A stretch of DNA of 64,000 bases. It comes from Tolypothrix brevis GSE-NOS-MK-07-07A. Lineage in GTDB: Bacteria > Cyanobacteriota > Cyanobacteriia > Cyanobacteriales > Nostocaceae. Position 1 is the stretch's first letter, and every line of letters starts with the position of its first letter. The DNA lies in NCBI GenBank assembly GCA_019358985.1, contig JAHHIJ010000006.1:1-64000 (forward strand), given 5' to 3'. Below are positions 34,543 to 42,630 of this stretch, piece after piece. The position numbers and the translations under genes were made by a program. The notes under the pieces are model-generated. The model ran no database searches. It saw only the letters and a program-made list of their open reading frames with translations, and had not been told where the DNA came from.

Positions 34543-35685
34543 CTATTTTTTAACTTTAATTATTATTTTGTAATCGCGTCTGTTATGTGGACAATTTATC
34601 CTGAACGTAGAACTAGAGATGAAAGTGCGCGAGGTAATTTCTTTATTATTGTAATAAATTGGTGCTGAATTAGTTGGGACTAAATATAACCTCTCACCTT
34701 TCCTTTCTAAATATGCTCTAACTTCCGAGCCTGGACAATCAATAGAATCTATACAAGAAGCATCATATTCACCAATTGCAATGCGTTTATTGTTTGGTAA
34801 TCTGCATTTTTGGTCTTCGGGGTTTTCTGTGGCTTCAAAATCAACTTTCAATTCCCACTTTTTTTGTAGACGCAAGAATTTAATTAACCCAAAAATCAAA
34901 CCCGCAAATATTAATAGAGAAATTAAACTTGGTAACCACAATTGCTTAATTAAATAAGAAGTGACTAAACAAGTTTCTTCACCCCCTGGTGCTGGTGTAC
35001 AAATTTCCTGAACAGTAGGCGCAATATCAACGACAGTGAGTTTATATTCTTTGTTATTATTGGTTGTAATTGAGCGCGATCGCTCTTTTATCGGTAAAGC
35101 TTTAATCCAGGCTTGTCGCTGTTGACTTTCTGGGGAATTTGCTATCCTAAAAGGACTAATAGCTGGTGTTTCCACCCACACTTGTGAGTTAATTCCTGGT
35201 TGAGTAAATAAAGGTGCGTCTGTAACCCAAACAACTGACTGTGGCTTGATCGGTTGACTTTTCTGAAGACGATCTTGATTGATTTGAGCGAGACCTTGAT
35301 AAATACTTAATTCAGCTCGCTGAATATCTGTGCCGTAGCGGTTTGGATCAGAGATAAAAGGTATTTTTGCTAATACTTTTTCAATGTTTTCTTGACTTTT
35401 AATATTAAATTTTATGGGTGTTACGAATGAATTTACACCCGGTGTAACTTCTTCTAAAGCTACATTTTTATCAAAAGGAACAACGTAAACCGAATCTCCC
35501 GGTTTTAGGCTATCTTCAACAATCTGACGTAAGCGAATACGACCCTCATCATTTAATCCGACGCTTTCCGTCAAATCAATAGCCAAGACAACATCCCGTC
35601 CACCATGCAAAACTGAGATTAAATTTAAACCGATTTTTTGTCCAGAGCTAAGTGGTTGTCCAGGGATAACTTGTGTAAATATCAC
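34543..35685 (-). CDS. vWA-domain membrane protein, first gene of the tubulin-like operon
   Basis: 380 residues starting at GTG. A von Willebrand A domain occupies about 30-210, with the metal site DLTESVG (DxTxS) and later Asp/Thr positions in VVWVTDAPLF. A membrane helix follows at about 250-270 (LWLPSLISLLIFAGLIFG), then a C-terminal beta domain of about 100 residues (ERLYLVPTNSAPIYYNNKEI) that could be FHA-like. The vWA part would lie on the outer side. It is probably the sensor or scaffold subunit. Confidence 0.8.
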   Translation of the reverse strand: MIFTQVIPGQPLSSGQKIGLNLISVLHGGRDVVLAIDLTESVGLNDEGRIRLRQIVEDSLKPGDSVYVVPFDKNVALEEVTPGVNSFVTPIKFNIKSQENIEKVLAKIPFISDPNRYGTDIQRAELSIYQGLAQINQDRLQKSQPIKPQSVVWVTDAPLFTQPGINSQVWVETPAISPFRIANSPESQQRQAWIKALPIKERSRSITTNNNKEYKLTVVDIAPTVQEICTPAPGGEETCLVTSYLIKQLWLPSLISLLIFAGLIFGLIKFLRLQKKWELKVDFEATENPEDQKCRLPNNKRIAIGEYDASCIDSIDCPGSEVRAYLERKGERLYLVPTNSAPIYYNNKEITSRTFISSSTFRINCPHNRRDYKIIIKVKK

Positions 35686-36002
35686 AAATAATATATTTAC
35701 TAATCAGTATATTAGACTTATTGCATAAAATACTCGGCAAATGCAACTCGCGGCACTCTCTTTCATCTGGGTTAGTTAAACAAGAGAATTTTACCTATGT
35801 GCTTACTTGCAGTGCATTACTCTTCACTAAGATAACCCACGCGAACTTCAATGCATAGTGATTTTGGTCACAGATGACAAAATAAATACTGAGATTGTCT
35901 ATTAAATTATTGTACTACCTGAAAAATTGTGTTGTGCCTCTACCAGGCTAAATTATCCCGCAGATGTGCAACGTATCGCCTATGACGATGACTTGTACTG
36001 AC
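35686..36002. other. intergenic region upstream of the tubulin-like operon
   Basis: This region should contain the promoter of the 28.8-35.7 kb operon and the 3' end of the toxin gene. I see no gene, repeat or terminator. An AT-rich stretch lies at 35690-35730. Confidence 0.5.
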
Positions 36003-36287
36003 CTAATAAACATCGTCATGAGTACCAACGTCTAACAAAAGAACAACTTCTTCCCCACTTTCGTCATCGGTTTTCAATGAAAAAACAATGCGGCAATCAT
36101 ACCCACAAGAACATGATAGTAACCCTGATAGCTTCCCCTCTAGCTTGTGAGTACCCAAGTTAGCCGCAAATATATCATTCTCCATAGCAGCAATAGTTTC
36201 CTCTATTCTGTCTTGCAAGTTAGCATTACGACGAGCAAATTTTCGGAAAGCTCTTTTAAACTTGCTACTAATAACCAATCTATACAT
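36003..36287 (-). CDS. RelE/ParE-superfamily toxin
   Basis: 94 residues, the size of RelE/YafQ toxins. The pattern YRLVISSKFKRAFRKFARRN, HKLEGKLSGLLSCSCGYDCR and DVGTHDDVY fits the family (the C-terminal GTHDDVY is typical of a subgroup). Such toxins cleave mRNA on ribosomes or poison gyrase. It overlaps the upstream antitoxin by 8 bases. Confidence 0.85.
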   Translation of the reverse strand: MYRLVISSKFKRAFRKFARRNANLQDRIEETIAAMENDIFAANLGTHKLEGKLSGLLSCSCGYDCRIVFSLKTDDESGEEVVLLLDVGTHDDVY

Positions 36288-36525
36288 CGGTTATGCTTGG
36301 GTTGTCGAGATATTCCCGTAATTCTTGAATTGCTTCGGCAGCCGTTTGGACTTTGAGCCTACCTGCTTGGAATTCAGCTATGGAAACTGCTGCATCTGAC
36401 GCAATTTCATCTCGCCGATTTTCAACAATTCGGTTTTTGAGAATTTGTATCAGCATTTCTTGCTGCTCCAAAGGAAGATCCATAGCTGCATCTAAAACTT
36501 CATCCAGGTTACTCAATGGTTTCAT
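36280..36525 (-). CDS. antitoxin partner of the RelE/ParE-like toxin
   Basis: 81 residues, mainly helical (LDEVLDAAMDLPLEQQEMLI, EIASDAAVSIAEFQAGRLKV). It is not related to any large family I can name with certainty. Position and overlap with the toxin identify it as the antitoxin. ATG at 36525 follows GGGAG; frames with starts to 36576 exist but lack a good ribosome site. The pair should form one autoregulated operon. Confidence 0.75.
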   Translation of the reverse strand: MKPLSNLDEVLDAAMDLPLEQQEMLIQILKNRIVENRRDEIASDAAVSIAEFQAGRLKVQTAAEAIQELREYLDNPSITDV

Positions 36526-36670
36526 CGTCTCCCAAACATTGATAAAAGAACTCATAATATATATATTAGAGAACAACTAGGAAGGCTAAGAAGTGATTCT
36601 TAGAAGCTCCGCACATCGACGGTCGGAGTAATGTCACAATCCACCGTATTGGGCTTAAATAATAAATAAG

Positions 36671-36712
36671 TTAAAAACAAACTACCCAACAAACCATCAA
36701 AGCGTTGGGTAG
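36671..36712 (-). terminator. intrinsic terminator of the 36.7-37.9 kb operon
   Basis: On the minus strand CTACCCAAC pairs with GTTGGGTAG around a 13-base loop, followed by TTTGTTTTTAAC. It lies about 20 bases after the stop at 36733. Confidence 0.8.
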
Positions 36713-36732
36713 ATTAACTTCACCTTAATTCG

Positions 36733-36978
36733 TCAGGCACCATAGCGATTTTGATAGTAAGCCAAAATTTCCTTGACACGTTGCCGACTTTCTGAATTAG
36801 AGTTTGACATCCACGAGATCGATAAGCGGGCGATTTGGCTTTGATTGTAATCAAACTGTGGAGACGACTGAGAAATTAAGCTTACTTCTACACCTTCGAC
36901 TTGATGTAAATGAGCAGCTATTTCTTGATAGACTGCTAAAGGCAAACCAGGAAATTCAATTTTTTCCTTCGTCTCCAT
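36733..36978 (-). CDS. small conserved cyanobacterial protein
   Basis: 81 residues, soluble: KIEFPGLPLAVYQEIAAHLH, then VEVSLISQSSPQFDYNQSQI and RQRVKEILAYYQNRYGA. I do not know a function. ATG 36978 is preferred; a TTG nine bases upstream would overlap the lipoprotein gene. It is cotranscribed with the lipoprotein gene before it, so the two may act together. Confidence 0.65.
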   Translation of the reverse strand: METKEKIEFPGLPLAVYQEIAAHLHQVEGVEVSLISQSSPQFDYNQSQIARLSISWMSNSNSESRQRVKEILAYYQNRYGA

Positions 36979-36983
36979 TTTGA

Positions 36984-37889
36984 TCAAGCTCCGGTACTAA
37001 CAGGATTTTGGGGTGGTGTTGTCACTGACACAGGATTTTCAGGTGTTGTAGTTGGTGACGCTACGTTAATAGGCGATTCCCCTACATTTCTAGCAACTTC
37101 GATACCGTATTGTTCAAAAATCACAACTGGATTAGAGCCTTCATTCATTTCAATACGTTTTACAAGTACACCGTTTGCCAATCGTTGTCCTGCTTGCACA
37201 TAGCGGCTTGTCGGTTCATTTGGTACTTTGATAATTGCCTGGGGTTCTTGACCAATTAGAACTACACCTGTGACAAGAACTGCTCTTGCTAATTCAGGTT
37301 GTACTGGCGGTGGTAATACAGATACTAGAGTAGGGTTGGGGACAACTAGAGGCAAAACCTTGGGTAGGACTGGAGTAAAACCAGGGCTAGGTTTTGGTAT
37401 TTTGAAGGAAGCGATCGCTCCTTTGTTTATTTTATTCTTTTGTGGGTTCCTCGATATTCTAGTTTTGACTGATATTAACGCGCTGCGTGTGGTTCCTCTT
37501 CTTGAGGTAATTATTGCACCCCTAGCGGCTGGTAGGGCAGGTAACACCGGAACCGATCTGCCAAATGTAGGTGTCGTGTTCGTGTTCGACGTACTGGCAT
37601 AGGTTGGTGAGAAAATTTGTCCAAACGGGTCAGCGCGACCTTTTGACACTACAATTACCCGCTCTGTGGCATTAGTTGATTGAATTAAGTTAGGAGTTGT
37701 AGAAGCTACTATTGGAGCCTGTTTAGCAGATACAACTGGATTTTTAAAAGATTGAATCGCCGATGGTGGCTGAGTTTGTGCGCTGTTGGGAGTTGATGCC
37801 GGATTACTAGCTTGATCGCCTTCTGAAGCACAAGAGGCGATCGCTAAAGCCAAAATAGCTGCCACTGCAATTTTTAAATTTCTGCCCAT
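36984..37889 (-). CDS. Pro-rich lipoprotein
   Basis: 301 residues. A lipoprotein signal (LKIAVAAILALAIASCASEG, lipobox ASC) is followed by a long, low-complexity, Ser/Thr/Pro-rich region and a short folded block at 205-265 (VLIGQEPQAIIKVPNEPTSR, LANGVLVKRIEMNEGSNPV), resembling part of a PilP-like or beta-type domain. It faces the periplasm. Cotranscribed with the small downstream gene. Confidence 0.7.
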   Translation of the reverse strand: MGRNLKIAVAAILALAIASCASEGDQASNPASTPNSAQTQPPSAIQSFKNPVVSAKQAPIVASTTPNLIQSTNATERVIVVSKGRADPFGQIFSPTYASTSNTNTTPTFGRSVPVLPALPAARGAIITSRRGTTRSALISVKTRISRNPQKNKINKGAIASFKIPKPSPGFTPVLPKVLPLVVPNPTLVSVLPPPVQPELARAVLVTGVVLIGQEPQAIIKVPNEPTSRYVQAGQRLANGVLVKRIEMNEGSNPVVIFEQYGIEVARNVGESPINVASPTTTPENPVSVTTPPQNPVSTGA

Positions 37890-38064
37890 TAACTGTTCTC
37901 AAAAGCTATAGGAAAATTTGTTAATTGAAATCTACCTGATGAAATTTGCATCAAAGGCGAAATCTGTTCCTTTTATAACCTACTTTTTGAGTTTTGAAAG
38001 GTGGTTTTAAATACTGCCAGTAAGCGTGAAAATACGAACAAAAAATTACCGATATTATTCGCAT

Positions 38065-38841
38065 TTAATCTTCCGCCACAGACATTAGATGTTTCAACAA
38101 GTCCAGTCCTTTTTTAACTCTTCGAGAAACTGTTACTACACTAATTCCTAAATGTTCTGCAACTTGTTTTTGTGTTAAATCCTGTAAAAATACGCATTCT
38201 AAAACTTCGCGGGTGCGTTTTTCTAGCTGAAAGAGTGCTTGTTGCAAACGAATTTGGTCTTCTTGCGCTAGTTGAAAGCTGCGGTAACGGTTATCTGGAA
38301 CCAATTCTCCCAAGTTAGTAGAATTTTCTTCTCCATCATGTACAGGCACATCTAGACTCAATGGAGCGCGATTGACCCATGCTAATTTAATTTCTTGCCA
38401 TTCGCTGGCAGAAATTAAGAGGGCTGCTGCTAATTCCGAGTCAGTTGGCTGACGATTGTATTTTTCGCGCAAAGAACGGGAAACTCCGATTGACTGCTGT
38501 TGGAGCGCTAACCAGCGTCGGGGAATCCGCACAGTCACACCTTTGTCTCGGAGGTAGTGTTGAATTTCACCTCGAATGTAGGGAATGGCAAAGGAACTGA
38601 AAGCATGACCTTTGGAAATTTCAAATTTTTCAATAGCTCGAATTAAACCTAAACAGCCCACCTGGAGCAAGTCTTCATGGTTTTCCTGACATTGATTTAT
38701 CCAGTAGTGAGCTTCTTTTCTTACCAGTCCAAAATTAAGTTTTACTAGTTGATTGCGAACAGTTGCCGAGGGGGATTGCTGATATTCTCGCAACAACTGC
38801 CAAATTTCATGCTTTAGTTCGTAAGTGACAGTGGTTGGCAT
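38065..38841 (-). CDS. sigF: group 3 RNA polymerase sigma factor SigF
   Basis: About 258 residues. Region 2 shows VRKEAHYWINQCQENHEDLL and AFSSFAIPYIRGEIQHYLRD; region 3 has IPRRWLALQQQ; region 4 has TQKQVAEHLGISVVTVSRRV. It is the SigF type that, in cyanobacteria, drives motility and envelope genes (pilA and others). ATG 38841 begins the MPTTVTYELKHEIWQLL typical of SigF; a TTG at 38862 extends the frame. No anti-sigma gene is nearby. Confidence 0.88.
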   Translation of the reverse strand: MPTTVTYELKHEIWQLLREYQQSPSATVRNQLVKLNFGLVRKEAHYWINQCQENHEDLLQVGCLGLIRAIEKFEISKGHAFSSFAIPYIRGEIQHYLRDKGVTVRIPRRWLALQQQSIGVSRSLREKYNRQPTDSELAAALLISASEWQEIKLAWVNRAPLSLDVPVHDGEENSTNLGELVPDNRYRSFQLAQEDQIRLQQALFQLEKRTREVLECVFLQDLTQKQVAEHLGISVVTVSRRVKKGLDLLKHLMSVAED

Positions 38842-39212
38842 AGCACCGCTTTTATGAGTCAAACAGACAATGAAAAAGAGGGGAAATATAAGTGTTTTTT
38901 ATTTAGCTTTGGGATGACCTATAGCTTTAAAAAAGTACCTAGATCAAAAATATAAAATTTGTTACTAATTCTCAAACAGAAATTGTACTTAATTTTTCTT
39001 TATTAATGATCGAGTTTTCGTCTAGAGATAAACCGAGGTGAAAAATGATTTATATAGATATGAGCAACTTTTTCAGCAAAATTACTGAACTTAAAAAAAG
39101 TTATTCATGACATCTTTAAACTTCTCAATCAAAATTGAACTATTGGACTTTAGACAAAATAGAGTTGTTCGCGTAAGTTATTTGTCCAAAGTCCAAAGTA
39201 ACGATTTTATTG
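38842..39212. other. intergenic region upstream of sigF
   Basis: AT-rich spacer with the sigF promoter. A 21-codon frame (ATG 39044) sits behind GAGGTGAAAA, but nothing else supports it as a gene. No repeat or RNA was recognised. Confidence 0.45.
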
Positions 39213-39299
39213 CTATACCAATCCGTAACGCACCAAATCCTTAATAAGGAATAAAGCAACAAACACTACAACCTCTAGAATAAAAGCGTAGGTTGCCAT
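39213..39299 (-). CDS. possible 28-residue single-helix membrane peptide
   Basis: ATG GCA ACC... encodes MATYAFILEVVVFVALFLIK, then DLVRYGLV and a stop. It is one hydrophobic helix with a short charged end, the size class of small photosystem or NDH subunits, but I cannot match a family. Its ATG faces the DUF4058 start, 10 bases away in the divergent direction. No good ribosome binding site is seen. Confidence 0.35.
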   Translation of the reverse strand: MATYAFILEVVVFVALFLIKDLVRYGLV

Positions 39300-39308
39300 T
39301 TAATTGCG

Positions 39309-40088
39309 ATGCCCTCCCCTTTCCCTGGCATGGACCCATACCTCGAAGCTGGACTGTGGCCCGATGTCCATAACGCGCTCTCCGCTAAACTTCGCGCCTT
39401 CCTCGCACCCCAGTTGCGTCCTAAATATGCCGCCCGGTTAGAAATATACGTGGTGGAAGATACATCTCCTGAAAGCGAAATCGGCATCCTCTACCCTGAT
39501 GTTGAAGTGTTGCAAATACGACAACGTACCTCAACACCAGAACCTGCCACTCGCCAATCAAATATTGCAACAACACCTGCACAACTTACACTTCCAGTCA
39601 TTCAACCAGTTGAAATTCGCGTCCCCACCGTCGAAATTCGAGACACCACCAACAACGTACTTGTATCTTGTATTGAAATTCTCTCACCCGCAAATAAGCG
39701 CGAACCGAATATCACCGACTACCGTAAAAAACGCCAGCGTCTCTATAATGCCAGCGTCCATCTCATTGAAATAGATTTTTTGCGTAGAGGAACCCGCCCA
39801 TTTAATCACCCACGCCTACCAGATGTGCCATACTTGGTTACACTTACCCGTGCAGGATCTGGGGTTATGGACGTGTGGTCTGTGACATTACAAGATACCC
39901 TTCCCACAATTCCTGTACCGCTGCGAGAACCCGACCCCGACGCAATTCTGGACTTGCAAGCGGCTATGAATGCAATCTACGACGAAGCGGGGTATGATTT
40001 GTCAATTGATTATACCCAAACTCCACCACCACCAGCTTTTAGCAAAGCAGATATTGAGTGGATGCACTTGAAGTTGGCAAATTATTGA
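39309..40088 (+). CDS. DUF4058 family protein
   Basis: 259 residues, full length for DUF4058: MPSPFPGMDPYLEAGLWPDV at the start, then HNALSAKLRAFLAPQL, VEIRDTTNNVLVSCIEILSP and NKREPNITDYRKKRQRL. The family is very common in cyanobacteria, usually as single genes. Its SPANK-like segment with nearby acidic residues suggests a restriction-endonuclease-like fold, but I am not sure of this. No signal peptide. Confidence 0.85.
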   Translation: MPSPFPGMDPYLEAGLWPDVHNALSAKLRAFLAPQLRPKYAARLEIYVVEDTSPESEIGILYPDVEVLQIRQRTSTPEPATRQSNIATTPAQLTLPVIQPVEIRVPTVEIRDTTNNVLVSCIEILSPANKREPNITDYRKKRQRLYNASVHLIEIDFLRRGTRPFNHPRLPDVPYLVTLTRAGSGVMDVWSVTLQDTLPTIPVPLREPDPDAILDLQAAMNAIYDEAGYDLSIDYTQTPPPPAFSKADIEWMHLKLANY

Positions 40089-40133
40089 AGGTGAAATTTT
40101 ATGGCGAAACTTCTTCCCAATCCTCAGTACTTA

Positions 40134-40156
40134 TAAAAAAAGGGCTATATAGCCCA
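40134..40156 (-). terminator. probable psbO terminator
   Basis: On the minus strand GGGCTATATAGCCC is a perfect palindrome followed by TTTTTTT. It lies about 190 bases past psbO. A larger imperfect hairpin (AGAGTGCG... with CGCACTCT) lies closer, at 40268-40315, and may also serve. Confidence 0.65.
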
Positions 40157-40346
40157 TGAATGAATTTCAATTGATTGTGATAATGCTAGATAAGTCAAAA
40201 CTAGCACCATCAGCATAGGAAAAGCCTCAGTTCCCTAACATTTCTCAGATGGAATATGAAAGGGGGAGAAAGTGCGATGCGGAGTACCGCTTTCCTTAGG
40301 AACGCACTCTCTTTTCGTGACATCCTCCTATTTGAGAAGCATTTAT

Positions 40347-41177
40347 TTAAGCCTTCGGTTCAACCCGACCGTAAAACAGACCGCGAATTTTAACTTCTTT
40401 AGGTTCACCGGCACCTAAATCAGTATCCGAAGGCTGATCGCTCTCGAATGTACCAGCAATTTCGCCAGTAGTACTATCTACTTTGGCAATTGACAGAGAA
40501 ATTTTCCCTTTAAGAACTTCCGCACGTTTAACGTTAGTTCGGGTAAGTTCTTTGCTATCTGCTTGTGCTGGGAGAGCCACTGCATTATCATAGCCACTGA
40601 CGACACCACGACCTTTAGGATCTAAAAAGGCAGCACCGCGATAAGAAGGAACTTTGAATTCACCTTCAAAATCCGTGGAAGTATTGATACTGGTCAAACC
40701 AGGTTGTGATTTCGCAACCAAGTTTTTGATGGTGAAGAGGAAAGGTACTCGTTCACCCCCAGGTAGTTGTACAGTGGTGGCTTGGAAGTCCAAACCATCT
40801 TTTTCCACAAAAGTCAAGCTATTATCTGGATTGACTATTATATCGCCTTGCACCTGGTCAATGGTGGAAGTGTATCTGGTCAACAATTTGCCCGCAATAA
40901 ATTCAGCTTCTTGCCGTTTGTTAGCAGGTTCTTCTTTGATAAAGAAATTAGTCGGTTCCAAGCACAGTTCTTTGAGAACGTAAGACTGGCTAGAATCAAT
41001 GGGAATGGAACCACGGCTTGTTTCTGTTAATTGGGGGCATTTGTTAGCCAACCCAGTGCCTCGAATTTGTTCGTAAGTGAGTAAATCCCTGCCATTAGCC
41101 GAGGGAGCATCACTACAAGCTGTTATTAGTCCCAGGCATAAAGCCAAGAATGCAACAATTAAAGCGCGATACCTCAT
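40347..41177 (-). CDS. psbO: photosystem II manganese-stabilising protein PsbO
   Basis: 276 residues. A signal peptide with a lipobox-like end (LIVAFLALCLGLITACSDAP) is followed by the mature protein: LTYEQIRGTGLANKCPQL, the disulfide Cys in KCPQL and LKELCLEPTNFF, VPFLFTIKNLVAKSQ and IRGLFYGRVEPKA at the end. PsbO shields the Mn4CaO5 cluster on the lumen side. ATG 41177 is preceded by GAGG; a TTG at 41195 opens the frame further. Confidence 0.97.
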   Translation of the reverse strand: MRYRALIVAFLALCLGLITACSDAPSANGRDLLTYEQIRGTGLANKCPQLTETSRGSIPIDSSQSYVLKELCLEPTNFFIKEEPANKRQEAEFIAGKLLTRYTSTIDQVQGDIIVNPDNSLTFVEKDGLDFQATTVQLPGGERVPFLFTIKNLVAKSQPGLTSINTSTDFEGEFKVPSYRGAAFLDPKGRGVVSGYDNAVALPAQADSKELTRTNVKRAEVLKGKISLSIAKVDSTTGEIAGTFESDQPSDTDLGAGEPKEVKIRGLFYGRVEPKA

Positions 41178-41325
41178 GGTCAACCTCAATGTCAAAAATT
41201 AATATCTCAGTTGTAAAACTGGGTAGGGTCAAGGAAAAATATGGCTATTCTTCTTGTCCCATCCGTAGCGGTGTGTGATTTGTACCGCACAAAGCTACAA
41301 TCATGCGTTTTTACCCTTTTGTCAT

Positions 41326-41746
41326 CAGAAATATGGGTAGAAACCCCGTCCTTCTAGGACAGCTTTATATTTGCTCCATTACCGCGCAAGGAGATTGTTT
41401 AATTCGGTGTGCCGTTGTATTGCACTTTCAATGGGACAATTACCATTTCAAATCTCACAACTCGCGATCGCATAATGTTTGGACTTGCGTCCCTCCCTTG
41501 CGGGGTGATGTTAGCTTAGACCTGTTATAAGAGCTTGCTTGAGCTTGCAACACTAAACCAGTGACCTTAGTTTTGTTTAATCACAAGCGACAGAGCGGGG
41601 AACTAGCTTGTCTTGCGACACGCTTACGCGAACGCATTCCGAGGTGTCGTGACTCAAATAACGTTTACCTATTACTAGGTGGTCGGGTCAGAATGGCTTG
41701 TTAGATTTCTCTTTCAAGCCTCAGCATGACGGCTGAGGTTCCTGAC
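41326..41746 (+). ncRNA. HEARO/IscB-type omega RNA-like element, ORF-less (copy B)
   Basis: The same element as at 21822-22225 but on the other strand, about 145 bases upstream of psbO. It starts right after TCAT (41322-41325) and runs to GAGGTTCCTGAC. The block GAACTAGCTTGTCTTGCGAC is followed by an extra CACGCTTACGCGAACGCATTCCG-type stretch absent from copy A, inserted at a stem tip. The flank downstream (TATCAGGCTTCAGG) has no iscB or tnpB frame. A stand-alone RNA or a deleted transposon are both possible. Confidence 0.6.
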
Positions 41747-42093
41747 TATCAGGCTTCAGGTTGCCATCAGTAACAGTTTTTTTGTTATAGCGATCGCATC
41801 CATAGCGTAGACAATCATTGGTTGGTTGTTAAGTAGATGTCGGCACTACATACAGCCAATTGTTTTATGGAATTAAACTAAACCAGATCATACGATTTTT
41901 TTGAAGGAAAAATCGCATCTGTTTGATTTCAGGTCAGAAAATAGCGATCGCCTGTGTTCCCAGACATTTATACTAGAACCGCGATCGCGCTTTGAGTTTC
42001 GTATACATAAATTTATACTTTTCTCTAACTGAGGTAGTCAACTAAAGGATAAAGGATGAAGGATGAAGGATGAAATTACCCCATCCATAAAGC
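41747..42093. other. intergenic region with short tandem repeats
   Basis: This stretch has no gene. It contains five HIP1-like GCGATCGC/GATCGC sites and, at 42043-42072, four units of the heptamer AAGGATG. Confidence 0.55.
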
Positions 42094-42133
42094 GAAAAGT
42101 TCTCTAGGGGGATATCCCCCTAGAGAACTTTTC
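42094..42133. terminator. perfect 40-bp palindrome, terminator-like
   Basis: GAAAAGTTCTCTAGGGGG pairs perfectly with CCCCCTAGAGAACTTTTC around the 4-base loop ATAT. The strong GC-rich stem with a T run at its 3' side can end transcription from either strand. No coding gene ends directly here, so a regulatory or protein-binding role is also possible. Confidence 0.6.
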
Positions 42134-42215
42134 AAGGCAGGGATGGCATTTAAACTATCGAAAAAAGCTTGATTTTTTTCTTTCCAGTAGACCTCCTAAA
42201 CAGATATACGGTGGC

Positions 42216-42557
42216 ATGAACAACGACATTAATGTTGAACAAGAGAAGTTGTCTTTTAAATTGCAAGCGATCGCAACTGCGGTACATGATGCATGTATGA
42301 ATTGTCAAGAGGATATTATCGCGCTGTTGGCGTTGCTACGGCAGTTAGAACAGTTACACCGAGAGATCCGAGATGGGGTATTTCAAGAAAATTTGCCTGA
42401 TAACCGTCAGGCACTCTACGCACTACTAAAAGACATTGAGTCTGAGGGGGGATGGCCTTATATTGAGCGCATGAGGCTACAAGCCTATATCGCAAATATG
42501 CAGCAAGAAGCTCCTTCAGAAAGCGAGGAACCCAAAGACAAGCGATCAGAACCTTGA
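42216..42557 (+). CDS. small conserved cyanobacterial hypothetical protein
   Basis: 113 residues, mostly helical: LQAIATAVHDACMNCQEDII, LALLRQLEQLHREIRDGVFQ and ALYALLKDIESEGGWPYIER. No signal peptide or membrane helix. I do not recognise a family, though the helical, Glu/Gln-rich character resembles other small Nostocales proteins. It converges with the WD40 gene. Confidence 0.65.
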   Translation: MNNDINVEQEKLSFKLQAIATAVHDACMNCQEDIIALLALLRQLEQLHREIRDGVFQENLPDNRQALYALLKDIESEGGWPYIERMRLQAYIANMQQEAPSESEEPKDKRSEP

Positions 42558-42594
42558 TTGGGCAATGGGCATTGCTCAATGCCCATTGCCCAAT
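42557..42594. terminator. bidirectional hairpin between convergent genes
   Basis: TTGGGCAATGGGCATT pairs with AATGCCCATTGCCCAA around GCTC. It is built from the GGGCAATGGGCATT repeat also present near 3149 and sits between the stop codons of two convergent genes. Confidence 0.6.
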
Positions 42595-42630
42595 TACCAC
42601 GTTGCCAATTATCGATTAGCATCTGTGGGT

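Noticed and set aside
39044-39109. 21-codon frame behind GAGGTGAAAA upstream of sigF
   Set aside because: Too short to support, with no hydrophobic or known pattern.
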